From Semisulcospira habei (lineage: Eukaryota; Mollusca; Gastropoda; Semisulcospiridae), in contig BTPG01000004.1 in NCBI GenBank assembly GCA_036245525.1, forward strand, positions 234,436,637 through 234,500,636: a stretch of DNA of 64,000 nt, read 5' to 3'. Below the pieces are notes generated by a model, which worked only from the letters and a program-made list of their open reading frames with translations, was not told the origin of the DNA and did no database searches. A program made the translations under genes and the position numbers. Positions 22,163 to 34,789 of this stretch are shown here, piece after piece. Numbering within the stretch: the stretch's first letter is position 1; every line of letters begins with the position of its first letter.

Positions 22163-24376
22163 CCAGGAACTCCTAACAAAAAAAGAGCCGCCCATCAGGC
22201 CCACCTAGCCTAGCCTTCCTGCCATGTAAAGAAGCCTGCCTTCCACCTCGTCTGCAGCAGTCTCCAGCGCAAGCTCAGAGATCTCCAGAACGAGTGGTGG
22301 ACCAGACTCGCACAGAGGACCCAACTTTGTGCTGACAACGGTGACTACAGGGGCTTCTACGAAGCACTGAAAACAGTGTATGCCCTAGGCACCTGATCCA
22401 AAGTCCCCTGCTAAGCGCTGATGGACAGGCACTCCTCACAGAACCACAGGTCCATCTTGAACCGCTGGTCGGAATACTTTCAGGACCTCTTCAGTGCTGA
22501 GCGCACTGTTCAAGAAGCAGTCATCCTCCAAATCCCACACCTCCCAGTAAAGGTTGAATTGGATTAACCGCCCACTGCTGAAGAGACCCTCACAGCCATC
22601 CACCTGCTCAAGAGTGGCAAAGCAGCAGGCATTGACGGAATCCCACCAGAGAGCTGGAAACATGGAGGCCCAGCACTGCACAACAAGCTCCACGACCTCT
22701 TTCTCTGCTGCTGGGAGGAAGGAACACTACCAAAGGATCTCCACGATGCAGTCATCATCACCCTGTACAAGAACAAAGGAGAGAAGTCCACCTGCTCCAA
22801 CTATTGTGGAATTACCCTGCTGTCCATTGCTGGGAAAATTCTTGCAAGGCTGCTCCTGAATCGGCTGGTACCTGCCATCGCAGAAGACCACCTCTCAGAG
22901 GGCCAGTGTGGCTTCAGAGCCAACAGGAGCACAACCGACATGGTCTTTGTGCTGAGACAGCTTCAGGAGAAGTGCCGCGAGCAGAACAAAGGGTTGTATG
23001 TAACGTTTGTCGACCTAACAAAACGTTCGACACTGTGAGCAGGCAAGGCATGTGGCAGATCCTGGAGCGACTTGGCTGTCCCCCAAAGTTTCTCAGCATG
23101 ATCGTCCAGCTGCACGAGGACCAGCAAGGCCAGGTCACTCAACAATGACCTCTCAGAACCATTCCCCATTCTCAACGGTGTGAAGCAGGGCTGTGTGCTG
23201 GCACCGACCCTCTTCACCATCTTTTTTAGCATGATGCTGAAGCAGGCCACAGTGGACCTCGACGATGACGATGCAGTGTACATCAGGTATCGTCTCGATG
23301 GCAAGTCTATTCAACCTCAGACGAATGCAGGCCCACACCAAAACCCTAGACCAACTGATTTGTGAGCTGCTCTTTGCTGACGACGCTGCCCTCGTTGCAC
23401 ACACAGAGAGAGCCCTGCAGCGTATCACATCCTGCTTCGCAGACGCTGCCCAGCTCTTTGGACTCGAGGTCAGTCTGAAAAAGACAGAGGTCCTCAATCA
23501 GCCGGCACCCAAGGTAGAGCATCGCCCTCCCCACATCACCATCGGCGATTCTAAACTGAAGTCAGTGCACCAGTTTACCTACCTTGGCTGCATCATCACA
23601 TCAGACGCCAAGCTGGACAAGGAGCTAGCAGGCTGGCAAAAGTGAACAGCGCTTTCGGGCGTCTATATAAGCGGGTGTGGCACAATCAACAGCTGAAAAC
23701 AGGCACCAAGATCAGCGTGTACAGAGCTATCGTCCTCACAACCCTGCTGTATGGTTCCGAGTCCTGGGCCCTCTACCGCAGCCAACTACGACTCCTTGAA
23801 CACTTCCACCAGCGCTGCCTGCGTACAATCCTTGGCATTCACTGAAGTGACTATGTCACAAACGTCAAGGTCCTTGAACAGGCAGAAACTGTAAGCATCG
23901 AGGCTTTGCTGCTGAGGACACAGCTCCGCTGGGCGGGGCATGTCTCCAGGATGGAGGATCATCGCCTACCCAAGATCACCCTGTTCGGCGAGCTCGCCAC
24001 TGGACACAGAGACAAAGGGGCACCAAAGAAGAGATACAAAGACTGTCTCAAGAAGTCACTTAGTGCCTGCCAAATCGACCACCGTCAGTGGTCTTCACTC
24101 GCTGCGGGCCGTGACATCTGGCGCTCCACCATTTACAAGGCAGCTGTCTCCTTTGAGGACTCGCGCAGAGCTAGCCTTAAAGACAAGCGGCTCAGGAGAA
24201 AAAACAGAGATGCCGCAACTCAGAACCCTGGCCATACCTCCCTCTGCAGCCACTGTGGTCGAACCTGCCTGTCCCGGATTGGCCTCTGCAGTCACGAGCA
24301 TGCCAGCAGACGTCGTGGGCAACCCCCATAGACTTTTTTTTCCTATAGTATCTTCGTTCGCGAAGTCAAGCCAAGA
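22163..24376 (+). mobile_element. 5'-truncated EN/RT LINE copy, 2.2 kb
   Basis: Starts inside the linker before the RT and runs to the family's terminal hairpin (near 24351-24364). Reading pieces in several frames (22804-23148, 23265-23645, 23642-23845, 23906-24331) match RT, the FADD active site and the terminal zinc-finger-like motif, but indels and stops break the frame. It is flanked by GGGTCATGAT (22153-22162) and GGGTCACGAT (24377-24386), a 10-bp duplication with one mismatch, so it is older than the ATPase insertion. Confidence 0.88.
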
Positions 24377-24911
24377 GGGTCACGATGTCATCGGTAAGTT
24401 ATTTTCGTTTCCTTTTGGTATTATCCATCATCAGAATTGATACTTACGTAATGCAGGTTGTAGCTCTAATGAGTACACCTATAAAATATATACTAATGGT
24501 CAAAACGTAAGGACCACCCCACTTTTTGTGTCATCGTTTATCGTCGCAAGTACGCTAATAAAATACAATGTTCTTTCGATCCAAATGGGTTAAAAGTTCA
24601 CCTTAGACAATCCACTGTAGAACAATAGACAACAATTCATCAATTTCCACGAACATGTCAAATGCACGTGAAACATCGTAAGTTTTTGTGAAAAGCTGTG
24701 CGATATTGGCAAGCGTACCCAAGGCAGGCAGGTGGAAAAACTCAGTAAAGTCGTGATGCACGTGCTAAAGGGGTCAGTCGTGAACACTGAGCACTTTTGT
24801 TTCGCTACAAATACCGGTACAGTAAGGGCATAATTGTCACTTTCCTAACCATGCCACCACGACGAAGCGTAACGCCAGTAGATCAAGGCCGGGTGCTAGC
24901 ATAGCTGCAGG

Positions 24912-25035
24912 ATGGAATTTCCGGACGAGAAGTTGGGAGACGTCTTCGGGTGCCCCGCCGTGATCCAGAGGCTGCTGGCACGATTCCAGGAAAGTGGAAG
25001 GGCAGAACGACGACCCTGCTCACGACGCCCGCGCT
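24912..25035 (+). pseudogene. Tc1-type transposase, N-terminal helix-turn-helix remnant
   Basis: Reads an HTH-like segment ending VIQRLLARFQESGRAERRP and an AT-hook-like basic stretch (SRRPRCT), typical of the DNA-binding half of Tc1 transposases. The match to the catalytic half resumes near 25580 after ~0.54 kb of foreign sequence. Confidence 0.6.
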
Positions 25036-25579
25036 GCACAAATGAATCAATGAATTTTACAACGGTGAAGATATTAACACAGTCAGTGACTATGCCATTT
25101 TTTGTACCTGTCGTTGCTACAACTACGACTAGCTAAGTACAAAATATACATAAAACAGGGACATCAAAGCACAGTGATACAAAATATATGGTCCACTAAA
25201 CACACACATACGCGCACAAACGCACTCGCACGTCCACACACACACATACACGATTGTTAGAATATACACGAACATTCGTGTGTCTACGAATAACCAGATA
25301 TTACTATTTGAGTGATGTCAGCTATCTATAAAGACTTGTATTGAAACGAGATAATGTCGGAGTGGCTTTAATGTTGTGTGGGAGCGAGTTTCACAGTGTG
25401 GAACCCGCAAATGTCAAAGTAGATTTAAATATATCTATTCGGGGTTTTGGAACAATATAAAGACCCCTCATATTCCCATAGCAGGAATCTGATTTTTTAA
25501 ACAACTGTTAGATATTCTGGAGCGCTATGGTTCCACACTTTAAACATCAGTACCCCTTTGTTAAATTTAAAAGGGAGGA
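25036..25579. other. insertion inside the transposase gene
   Basis: About 0.54 kb that separates the DNA-binding and catalytic halves. It carries a short CA-rich tract (25200-25250) and no coding frame. Neither terminal repeats nor a target duplication could be fixed. Confidence 0.5.
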
Positions 25580-26402
25580 CAGATACCTCTGTGTGGCGGC
25601 TCTGCGTGGCCGAACTGTCACGTCAACCACTCTGTGACGTCAACTGATGCAAGCTGCAAACGTTAACGTCATCAGAAGCACAGTCTGCCGACGTCTGCGC
25701 GAAATTGGCCTGGCTTCATGCAGAGCAGCAGTGAAAATACTCCTCACTCCAGCTCATCGCAGAGCCCGGGTTGCTTGGTGTCGTCAACATGTGAGGTGGA
25801 ACAGACTCCAGTGGACTCAGGTTCTGTTTACTGATGAGTCACGGTTCACTGTGTCCATCAACGACGGCAGGGCGAGGGTCTGGAGACGCCAGAGCGAGCG
25901 ATTCACGGATGGATGCGTCCAAGAGGTGGATCCCTACGGAGGAGGCTCAGTCATGGTCTGGGCAGGCTTCAGCAGGGAAGGCAGGACCCCCCTCCACGTC
26001 ATCCGAGGCACATTGACTGGACTGCGCTATCGGGACGAGTTTGTGCAGCCCCTCATCCTGCCAGCTCTCCAAGTCATAGGCGACAATGCTGTTCTGCACG
26101 ACGACAACGCTCGACCCCATCGCGCCCGTGTGGTGGATGAGTACCTTGAGCAATGGGGCATCATAAGAATGGAGTGGCGTTCTCGTTCACCTGATCTGGC
26201 TCCTATCGAGCACCTCTGGGACGTACTAGGGCAACGTGTAGTCAGCAACCACACCCCACCTGAAGGCGTCCCTCAGCTGGCTCAGTTCTTGCATCAAGAG
26301 TGGGAAGTGGTCCCACAACATGTTTTCCGAACCCTGGTGAACTCCATGCGTCAACGCTGTATTGAATGCTTGGCTGCAAACGGTGGGTACACTCGCTACT
26401 GA
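25580..26402 (+). pseudogene. Tc1-type transposase, DD34E catalytic domain
   Basis: The uninterrupted frame 25647-26402 (251 aa) has catalytic D63 (FTDESRF), D153 (HDDNARPH) and E188 (SPDLAPIEHLW). The second pair is separated by 34 residues, the Tc1 signature. Conserved GGGSVMVWAGFS is present. The preceding ~65 bp (REDRYLCVAALRGR) extends the homology upstream. The catalytic domain looks intact although the gene is split from its HTH part, so it cannot act as a complete enzyme. Confidence 0.92.
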
Positions 26403-26470
26403 CTGGACCAGTCTTGTGTACTTTTCAAATGAGGGGTGGGTGAACATTCTAACGTACTGCTATTGTTACA

Positions 26471-27813
26471 ATTGCTTGATTTACTCAAAACTTATTAAAC
26501 TGAAATTGTTGCTGAATGAATTAGCAAAGTACTGACTCCAAGTACTCCACTTGTATCAACAATGCCATCGCCCTTAAGCAAAGGTATTTCGGTTATTAAC
26601 GCAATTGTCTCTCTCAGCACACTACTTTTCAATACAAAATAAAACACAGCCAAACACATTATGGAACCTACCGTGTTACACACACACACAAACTGCACAC
26701 TGAACACACACACACACACACACTGCACACTGAACACACACACACACCGGTGTACAATGCACCACGCAGCTTTACACACACTATCTTTGACTGTGTGTAA
26801 CGGACACCGCCCAAACAGTTCAGTCATTTGGGTTACGTACGTATCGTGTTTCACACGCACAGTGGCCTTTGTGTAGCTGAGTGAAGCTATGAGACGTTCT
26901 GCTCTACTGATTAAAATTACATGTAGAGGAACCCCACTAATCTGACTTCCTTTCTCAGAGAACATAAAAAAAAATTATTTTTTTTTCTTTTAAAGGCTTA
27001 AATTTTCAGTAGCCCACGCCCTCATAGATTCTTATTAGCAGGGTGAGATTCTCAAGAGCCACTGTTTTTATATGGTTTTAGTACTGTAATTAAAGTAAAT
27101 ACGTATTTCGCAATGGCTGCATGATGCAACTGGTAAGACAGATACAAAACATTGACACTGAACATAAGAGGAGAGTGTCTGTTACAGATAATATACATTT
27201 TTATCGATGACATCAAATAAGAACTATACACAGTTTGACAAAGGTGTGCCCAACATTTTACATGGGTAACTTTGCAAAGACGATCACATGTAATTCAGTG
27301 TCAGTGGACATACGATTTAATTTTAGAAACTCTATAGTTTGTCACTTTTTTTAACAGTAGCAAAATCTTCGGAATCTTTTCACAAACGGTTTATTCATAT
27401 ATATGAGATACACATGCAACACAGGTCCATTTTTATGTTAATTAATAAGCTAAGTTTTCAAACGTGAAACAGCACTTGGCATGCTTGAATTTGGCGTGTT
27501 TGCCCCCAATATTGAAATCCAAGTTGTTTTTCCCCCCACACCCTGCACAAGCTGCTAGCATAGAGTGAATGCACATTACAACTCAACACCATCATCATGT
27601 TCATGAAACCATAAGAAAATATAAATCGTTTTAGGTCAACCGACACTAAATACTGACCTTGTAGAAAACTGTAAAACATAATAAAGTGTATCACACATTC
27701 TGAAGTACTGTTAGCATCTAGTTTTGTCAATGACCTTTCACAATTCATCAGTCCATCATGTCATAAAGGCACATAACAAAGGTACTGCAGAGAATCAACC
27801 ACTCCACCTGTGC
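26471..27813. other. no gene recognised; (CA)n microsatellite
   Basis: AT-rich, with no supported coding frame. An interrupted (CA)n tract lies at about 26676-26748. Confidence 0.5.
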
Positions 27814-28108
<295 letters not shown>

Positions 28109-28189
28109 TTTTTTATTCAATTCTGAGAATGCTCTTGCTGTGCGCTAATGCCATGCAATTCCAGGCTGGTAACCTTGCATTGTGTCATC

Positions 28190-28480
28190 AGCTGCCCTTT
28201 TTAAGAAAGGGTAGTGGGAGAGAAGGAATGACAGACCTATCTTCTTGAGCCTTCCACTGACACCTACTGCATATAGCAATGGGGACTACCACAAGGCGCC
28301 CCGCAATCCACTGGAGAATATCCTGACCTCCCCCAGAGAGGGAAGTAGTACATGAATATTCCCAAACAGATATTGGACCTGCTAGGTAGATTTTTGTTTT
28401 TGCCACCTACGAACGGTTTCGCCCCATGGGGGAGGCTCTTCAGGTAGGCATACGGTGTAACCTAAAAATTGCAAACACAA
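28190..28480. other. no gene recognised
   Basis: Unassigned sequence with a GTTTCGCCCCATGGGGGAGG segment containing a short palindrome (CCCCATGGGG). It looks like part of another interspersed repeat, but only one copy is in the window. Confidence 0.35.
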
Positions 28481-28495
28481 CGCATGTACTAGATT

Positions 28496-28717
28496 GATTG
28501 ACCAAGCAACACACATCCAATATCAAGAGCTACAGGCAGCGCAGGCAGTAGGGAGAGTTTTAAAAACGAAAATACAGGTGAATGGACCACGGGTAGAGAG
28601 AAACACATGCCCCAGAACAAAGGGGAAAACCCACCCTGTGGGGTTGACCAAGGTGTCCCTCGGAACTAAAAAGTAGTTAACCCCACCCAAGTCCCCCAGG
28701 GCAGACCCGGGTGGGGA
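28496..28717 (-). mobile_element. SINE copy with internal deletion
   Basis: Contains the C/G-rich half of the SINE (ending CCCGGGTGGGG) but jumps from a short ATTGATTGA stub directly into the AGCAACACACATCC segment, so the hairpin half is missing. The flanking repeat ATGTACTAGA (about 28486-28495 and 28720-28729) marks the insertion. Confidence 0.75.
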
Positions 28718-28875
28718 GTATGTACTAGAAGCTAGTTCCAGAATTTACTGGTAGCACCACTAGTACAGTGCGGATTGCATCCCTAAAGCTTTATGAGGTT
28801 TTGCAGTGGAAGAAGACAGACTAATTTTAAAAAGGCAACACCATTGTCATTTCAAAAGTGCATTGTTTGGATTGA

Positions 28876-29250
28876 TTGATTGTACATTGCTTAACGTCCC
28901 GACAGCAATAAGACTTTCTCAGGACGTGCCTGCACTGCTAGTGAAAAAACCAAACAGAATATTGAATGTATGTTGCCAAACGGTCCAATACGTTAAATAA
29001 ACCTACAACATGGGGCCTAAATAAAGCTAAGACCTTTTAGCAACACACATCCAATATCAAGAGCTACAGACAGCGCAGACGTAGGGAGAGTTTAAAAAAG
29101 AAAAATACAGGTGAATGGACCAAGGGTAGGCAGAAACACATGCCCCAGAATAGAGGGGAAAACCCATCCTGTGGGGCTGACCAGGGTGACCCTGGGAACT
29201 AAAAAGTAGTTAACCCCAACCAAGTCCGCCAGGGCAGACCTGGGTGGGGG
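28876..29250 (-). mobile_element. SINE copy
   Basis: Full-length copy, more diverged than those in the Polinton genes. Its target-site duplication has decayed to GCATTGTTTGG / GCATTTTTTGG. It has the internal hairpin TTAACGTCC...GGACG and two ATTG repeats at the tail. Confidence 0.82.
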
Positions 29251-31459
29251 GCATTTTTTGGCTTTGGGCGACGCCTTTATTAAAAGTAAAGAATAAATGT
29301 ACCACAAAATTGCCTAGGTGTTGCCTTTTCAAAATAGTCTGTCTTCTTCCACTGTCAGCATGTGTCTTTTAAAAATTGCCAGATTGAATGAAACTAGCAC
29401 TACATTCTGTACACTTGTGTGAATTCTGGCCCGTGTGTGTCAGCATTTGTCTTTTCAAATTGCCAGATTGAATGAAATTAGCTCTACATTCGGTACATTT
29501 GTGTGGCTTCTGGCCTGTGTGTGTCAGCGTGTGTTTTCAAGGTACCAGAGTGGGTGAAACCAGCACTACATTCTGTACACTTGTGACTTCTGGCCTGTGT
29601 GTGTCAGCATGTCTTTTCAAGTAACCAAAACGAGTGAAACTAGCGCTACATTCTGTACACTTGTGTGGATTCTGGCCTGCGTGTGTCAGCATGTGTCTTT
29701 TCAAATTGCCAGATTGAGTGAAACTAGCACTACATTCGGTACACTTGTGTGGCTTCTGGCCTGTGTGTGTCAATATGTGTGATTTCAAGGTATTAGAGTG
29801 AGTGAAACTAGCACTACATTTGGTACACTTGTGTGGCTTTTGGCCTGTGTGTGTCAGCATGTGTGTTTTCAAATTGCCAGATTGAATGAAACTAGCACTA
29901 CATTTGGTACACTTGTGTGGCTTCTGGCCTGTGTGCGTCAGCATGTGTGTTTTCAAATTGCCAGATTGAATGAAACTAGCACTACATTTGGTACACTTGT
30001 GTGGCTTCTGGCCTGTGTGCGTCTGCATGTGTTTTTTCAAGATACTAGAGTGAGTGAAACTAGCATTACATTCTGTACACATGTGCGGCTTCTGGCCTGT
30101 GTGTGTAAACATGTGTATTTTCAAGGCATCAGAACGAGTGAAACTAGCACTGCATTCTGTACACTTGTGTGGCTTCTGGCTTGTGTGTGTCAGCATGTGC
30201 ATTTTCAATTTACCAGAGGTAGTGAAACTAGCATTGCATTCTTTACACTTGTGTGGCTTCTGGCCTGTGTGTGTCAGCCTGTGTGTTTTTAAGGTACTAG
30301 AATGAGTGAAACTAGCACTACACTCTGTACACTTGTGTGGCTTCTGGCCTGTGTGTGTCAGCATGTGTCTTTTCAAGTTAACAGAGTGAGTGAAACTAGC
30401 ACAACATTTTGTACACTTGTGTGGCTTCTGGCCTGTGTGTGTCAGCATGTGTATTTTCAAGTTACCAACTTGAGTGAAACTAGCACTACATTCTGTACAC
30501 TTGTGTGGCTTCTGGCCTGTGTGTGTCAGCATGTGTGTTTTTAAGGTACTAGGATGAGTGAAACTAGCACTACATTCTGTACACTTGTGTGGCTTCTGGC
30601 CTGTGTGTGTCAGCATGTGTATTTTCAAGTTACCAGACTGAGTGAAACTAGCACTACACTCTGTACACTTGTGCGGCTTCTGGCCTGTGTGTGTCAGCAT
30701 GTGTATTTTCAAGTTACCAGACTGAGTGAAACTAGCACTACACTCTGTACACTTGTGTGGCTTCTGGCCTGTGTGTGTCAGCATGTGTGTTTTTAAGGTA
30801 CTAGGATGAGTGAAACTAGCACTACATACTGTACACTTGTATGGCTTCTGGCCTGTGTGTGTCAGCATGTGCATTTTCAAGTTACCAGACTGAGTGAAAC
30901 TAGCACTACACTTTGTACACTTGTGTGGCTTCTGGCCTGTGTGTGTCAGCATGTGTGTTTTTAAGGTACTAGGATGAGTGAAACTAGCACTACATACTGT
31001 ACACTTGTGTGGCTTCTGGCCTGTGTGTGTCAGCATGTGTCTTTTCAAGGTACCAAATAAAGCATAGCTCGCACTACACTCTGAACACTTATGTTGCTTC
31101 TGCCCTGTGCGAGAGCCACTTAAACCATCTTCTGTACATGTATGTGGCTTCTGGACAGTTGCCTTACGGTGCCCACAAAACCATGTTCTCCCACTTGGTG
31201 TATCTGCTGATGTCTGTACATCAATACATGCACTGTCAGCTGTAGTTGTCTTCTGCTCTGTGGTAACAGTGTCAGGCTTCTGCCCAGTGTGAGTAGACAT
31301 GTGTTGCATCAACTGACTGGACAACTGGAAACATGCATCACACAACCCACATACAAATGGCATCTGACTCTCTTCAGCACTGGGACTTTCTGTGGTCAAG
31401 GGTTTTCCTTCTGTTGACAAAGTTCTTCCATCGAGATCCACAGATACCCCCAAGTCACA

Positions 31460-32270
31460 GTCCATGTCACTGATAACACCAGACACAGAGTTGGACTCTA
31501 GCTTGATGTCATGTTTAGTGTCACAGTCCATGTCACTGATAACATCAGACACAGAGTTAGACTCTAGCTTGATGTCATGTTTAGTGTCACAGTCCATGTC
31601 ACTGATAACACCAGACACAGAGTTAGACTTCCATGTCACTGATAACATCAGACACAGAGTTAGACTCTAGCTTGATGTCATGTTTAGTGTCACAGTCCAT
31701 GTCACTGATAACACCAGACACAGAGTTAGACTCTAGCTTGATGTCATGTTTAGTGTCACAGTTCATGTCACTGATAACACCAGGCACAGAGTTAGACTCT
31801 AGCTTGATGTCATGTTTAGTGTCACAGGTCATGTCACTGTAAACACTGGGCACAGAGTTAGACTCTAGCTTGATGTCATGTTTAGTGTCACAGGTCATGT
31901 CACTGTAAACACCGGGCACAGAGCTAGACTCTAACATTATGTCATGTTTAGTGTTACAGTTCATGTCACTGTAAACACTGGGCACAGAGATTGACGCTAG
32001 CGTGATGTCATGTTTAGTCTCACAGTCCATGTCACTGTAAACACTGGGCACAGAGATTGGCGCTAGTTTGATGTCATGTTTAGTGTCACAGTCCATGTCA
32101 CTGTAAACACTGGATACAGAGATTGACGCTAGCTTGATGTCATGTTTAGTGTCACAGTCCATGTCACTGTAAACACTGGGCACAGAGATTGACGCTAGCT
32201 TGATGTCATGTTTAGTGTCACAGTCCATGTCACTGTAAACACTGGGCACAGAGATTGGCGCTAGCTTGAT
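31460..32270 (-). repeat. ~66-bp coding minisatellite (IKLE modules)
   Basis: Tandem modules in the zinc-finger gene encoding SDMDCDTKHDIKLES or its variant SISVPSVY/KHDIKLAS. The LES version predominates nearer the fingers and the LAS version further away, so the array has two sub-families. Confidence 0.9.
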
Positions 32271-32399
32271 GTCAGGTTCCAGATTAACCCCAGACTCTTT
32301 GCTGGTCACAAGTTCTAGCTGGACACCGAGTTCGACCTTGATAGCTGGCTCCAGTTTGACTTGTGGGTGTTGGACAGGACCATCTCTCTCCACACCGGC

Positions 32400-32785
32400 A
32401 GTGTTGTCTGTGTTTTCACCAGTAGTGTTGTCCGTGTCTTTACCAGTAGTGTTGACTGTGTCTTCACCAGTAGTGTTGTCTGTGTCTTTACCAGTAGTGT
32501 TGACTGTGTCTTCAACAGTAGTGTTGACTGTGTCTTTACCAGGAGTGTTGACTGTGTCTTTACCAGGAGTGTTGACTGTGTCTTTACCAGTAGTGTTGTC
32601 TGTGTCTTTACCAGTAGTGTTGACTGTGTCTTTACCAGGAGTGTTGTCTGTGTCTTTACCAGTAGTGTTGACTGTGTCTTTACCAGTAGTGTTGTCTGTG
32701 TCTTTACCAGTAGTGTTGTCTGTGTCTTTACCAGTAGTGTTGTCTGTGTCTTTACCAGTAGTGTTGACTGTGTCTTTACAAATAT
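32400..32785 (-). repeat. 24-bp coding minisatellite (TTGKDTVN)
   Basis: About 16 tandem copies of a 24-bp unit encoding T-T-G-K-D-T-(V/D)-N, in the same frame as the IKLE modules. The unit length is a multiple of three, so copy-number change keeps the frame. Confidence 0.9.
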
Positions 32786-32799
32786 CTATGTACAGACAA

Positions 32800-33990
32800 T
32801 CAGATCAATTGACATCATGATAATTTAACACAGAAAGAAGAAACTCCTCTAGACAGCACACATTCCTGTTTTGTTCAAAAAACACGCTTGTACTGGTGAG
32901 CGATACAAATTCAGCAGACAAAACGTTTCAGTAAACCGCATGCCAATGTGTTCCTCTCTCTCTCTTTCTGATTTGAACAATCCTTTTGTATAATCTGCAC
33001 TCAGCAGAGACTTTTTCAATTTACATTTGTGTGTGCAACCAGAATATCCTCTCACATTCATGGCAATGATTGCCAGCTACACATTGGGCACTTAACTGTG
33101 TATCATTTAGCCAACAAAATTCCCGATCTGTGTGCTCCTAACTCAACCCAAGTCCTTTCATCTGTTGAGTGTTACAGAATCGCGCCTCAACTCTAATATA
33201 AGTCATGAGGGCGTTTCTATCCAGGTGTGATGAAACTCTATGTTCACGCATTGGGTTCACACAGAGGGTTTTGTATGCTACGGTTTTATCAGCGGTTTGT
33301 CTTGTGACAATTATTCTGTGGGGGCAAGAAGCCCACATGAAATCGTAGGTAAACGTTTTCCACGGGGATTTAAACGAGAGCTCAGTCTATCAGAGGTCTA
33401 AATAGTCAGTGCGGGCTAGGCTGTCATTGTGGACGGATGTATGTCAGATACACTAGCCATATTCCAAGACTCTGAAACCTAGAATTTAAAGTGCTTGTGG
33501 TGGAGTGGAGCGACGTGACGCCGAGACGTCAGTCAACAGAGGCTACCGCCGAGGGACCTATTGTGAGGTCATCTCTTCACTCAGGGAGTGAGCGACCGGT
33601 GACGAGACACCCGGGTCAGCAGGGACTGCGCTACGTAGCGAGTCAAGAGGATGTCCACGATATGAGAAACAAGATGACTCGGAAGCGTGCGACAAAAGAC
33701 CTACACATCTAGACGTGAGAGGACAGAACATTATTTTTTGGGAAGATAAACTTTATCACCGTATAAAGCACTTTAACGACAAGTCAAACGATTTAAAATG
33801 GAAGCAAGTGGAAAGAATAGGTAACAACAGCGCTGTGTGAACGTGCGCAGTGTCAGGCTGCCAAAATACTTATGACCAGGCGATTGCGGACACTCAAATG
33901 AGCAGAGGTTGGGTCTGTCTTCAAACTCATGCCGCTACAATTTTGAAGTAATCACCGACATATTTAGTGATTTTCAAAGCTGAGATGTGC
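32800..33990. other. probable upstream region of zinc-finger gene
   Basis: No coding exon could be identified with confidence. If the splice acceptor at ~32787 is real, the first exon(s) and promoter of the minus-strand gene should lie here or further right. Confidence 0.35.
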
Positions 33991-34006
33991 CTCTTCAAAT
34001 CTAGGA

Positions 34007-34789
34007 TTGATTGATTGATTGTACATTGCTTAACATCCCGACAGCAACAAGGCTTTCTCAGGACGTGCCTGCACTGCTTGTGAAAAAAAAAAAAAATAAA
34101 CAGAATAATAATAATAATAAGCGCATTAAATGGGCGCTTTATCCCAATTGAAAATCGGCTCAAAGCGCCGCCGCGAACTGAACCCAACAAGCACGCTCAC
34201 GTGAATCACGCGCATTCACTCACACACTGTACATAAACACAGAACATTCACGTGGTGCTAAGGGCAAGCTCCTCCAAGCAGACATCAAGAGACTGGGAAC
34301 CACCTGGAGTAGAATCGAAGGAGAAGCACAGGACAGGAGTTGCTGGAGGTCTCTCGTCGACGGCCTATACCCGGGTAGGGGTGACAGGCGTAAGTAAGTA
34401 AGTAAGGGCAAGCTCAAGCGAGCTACTGAAGGTTTTGGAAATTCAAAATCGTTTGTATTTGAAATTTGATTAAGTGCGCTGAAACTGATACGAAGTAACA
34501 TTGAATGTATGTCGCCAGCCGGTCAAATACATTAAATAAACCTAACACATGGGGCCTAAATAAAGCTAAGACCATATAGCGACACACATCCAATATCAAG
34601 AGCTACAGGCAGTGCAGACAGTAGGGAGAGTTTTAAAAAGGCAAATACAGGTGAATGGACAAAGGGTAGACAGAAACACATGCCCCAGAATAGAGAGAAA
34701 AACCCACCCTGTGGGGCTGACCAGGGTGACCCTGGGAACTAAAAAATACCTAACCCCACCCAAGTCCCCCAGGGCAGACCCGGGTGGGG
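34007..34789 (-). mobile_element. SINE copy split by a 0.39-kb insertion
   Basis: Flanked by the perfect 13-bp duplication TTCAAATCTAGGA (33994-34006 and 34790-34802). The SINE is interrupted between AAACAGA (~34109) and ACATTGAATG (~34498) by unrelated sequence that itself contains the LINE tail at 34272-34402. Confidence 0.88.
34272..34402 (+). mobile_element. 131-bp 3' end of a third LINE family
   Basis: Encodes ADIKRLGTTWSRIEGEAQDR and then WRSLVDGLYPGRGDRRK-stop, a pattern common at the C-terminus of non-LTR retrotransposon proteins. A (TAAG)n tail follows. It is bounded by the 13-bp duplication TAAGGGCAAGCTC (34259-34271 and 34403-34415). It is distinct from the two LINE families described elsewhere here. 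Confidence 0.78.

Larger units (their letters stand above)
24490..26470 (+). mobile_element. Tc1/mariner-type DNA transposon, disrupted
   Basis: Contains the split transposase (24912-25035 and 25580-26402). Possible inverted ends are AACGTAAGGACCACCCCAC near 24511 and the reverse-oriented GAGGGGTGGGTGAACATTC near 26430. The match is imperfect, so the borders are tentative. Confidence 0.6.
29370..32786 (-). pseudogene. C2H2 zinc-finger gene, large exon with frame breaks
   Basis: Read on the minus strand, in order: (a) 8-residue TTGKDTVN/TTGKDTDN repeats (~32400-32780); (b) a segment with VKLEP and IKVE; (c) about a dozen ~22-residue modules around SDMDCDTKHDIKLESNSV; (d) a first finger (FVCGLCDACF...); (e) at least 18 more near-identical 28-residue fingers joined by TGQKPHKC instead of the usual TGEKP. 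It probably encodes a nuclear DNA-binding protein; the target is unknown. The frame opens after a TGA, with no ATG in frame, behind CTGTACATAG, a plausible splice acceptor, so a 5' exon is expected. A 29-bp deletion near 31629 and several 2-bp deletions below 29590 break the frame. It could be a damaged allele, a pseudogene or assembly error. Confidence 0.7.

Noticed and set aside
29798..30796. Plus-strand frames with repeated SETSTTFCTLVWLLACVCQH.
   Set aside because: Antisense shadow of the zinc-finger array, which has the clear C2H2 pattern on the minus strand.
32266..32828. Plus-strand frames rich in VVLSVSLP and CVFTSSV.
   Set aside because: Antisense of the 24-bp coding minisatellite, which is in frame with the zinc-finger gene on the minus strand.
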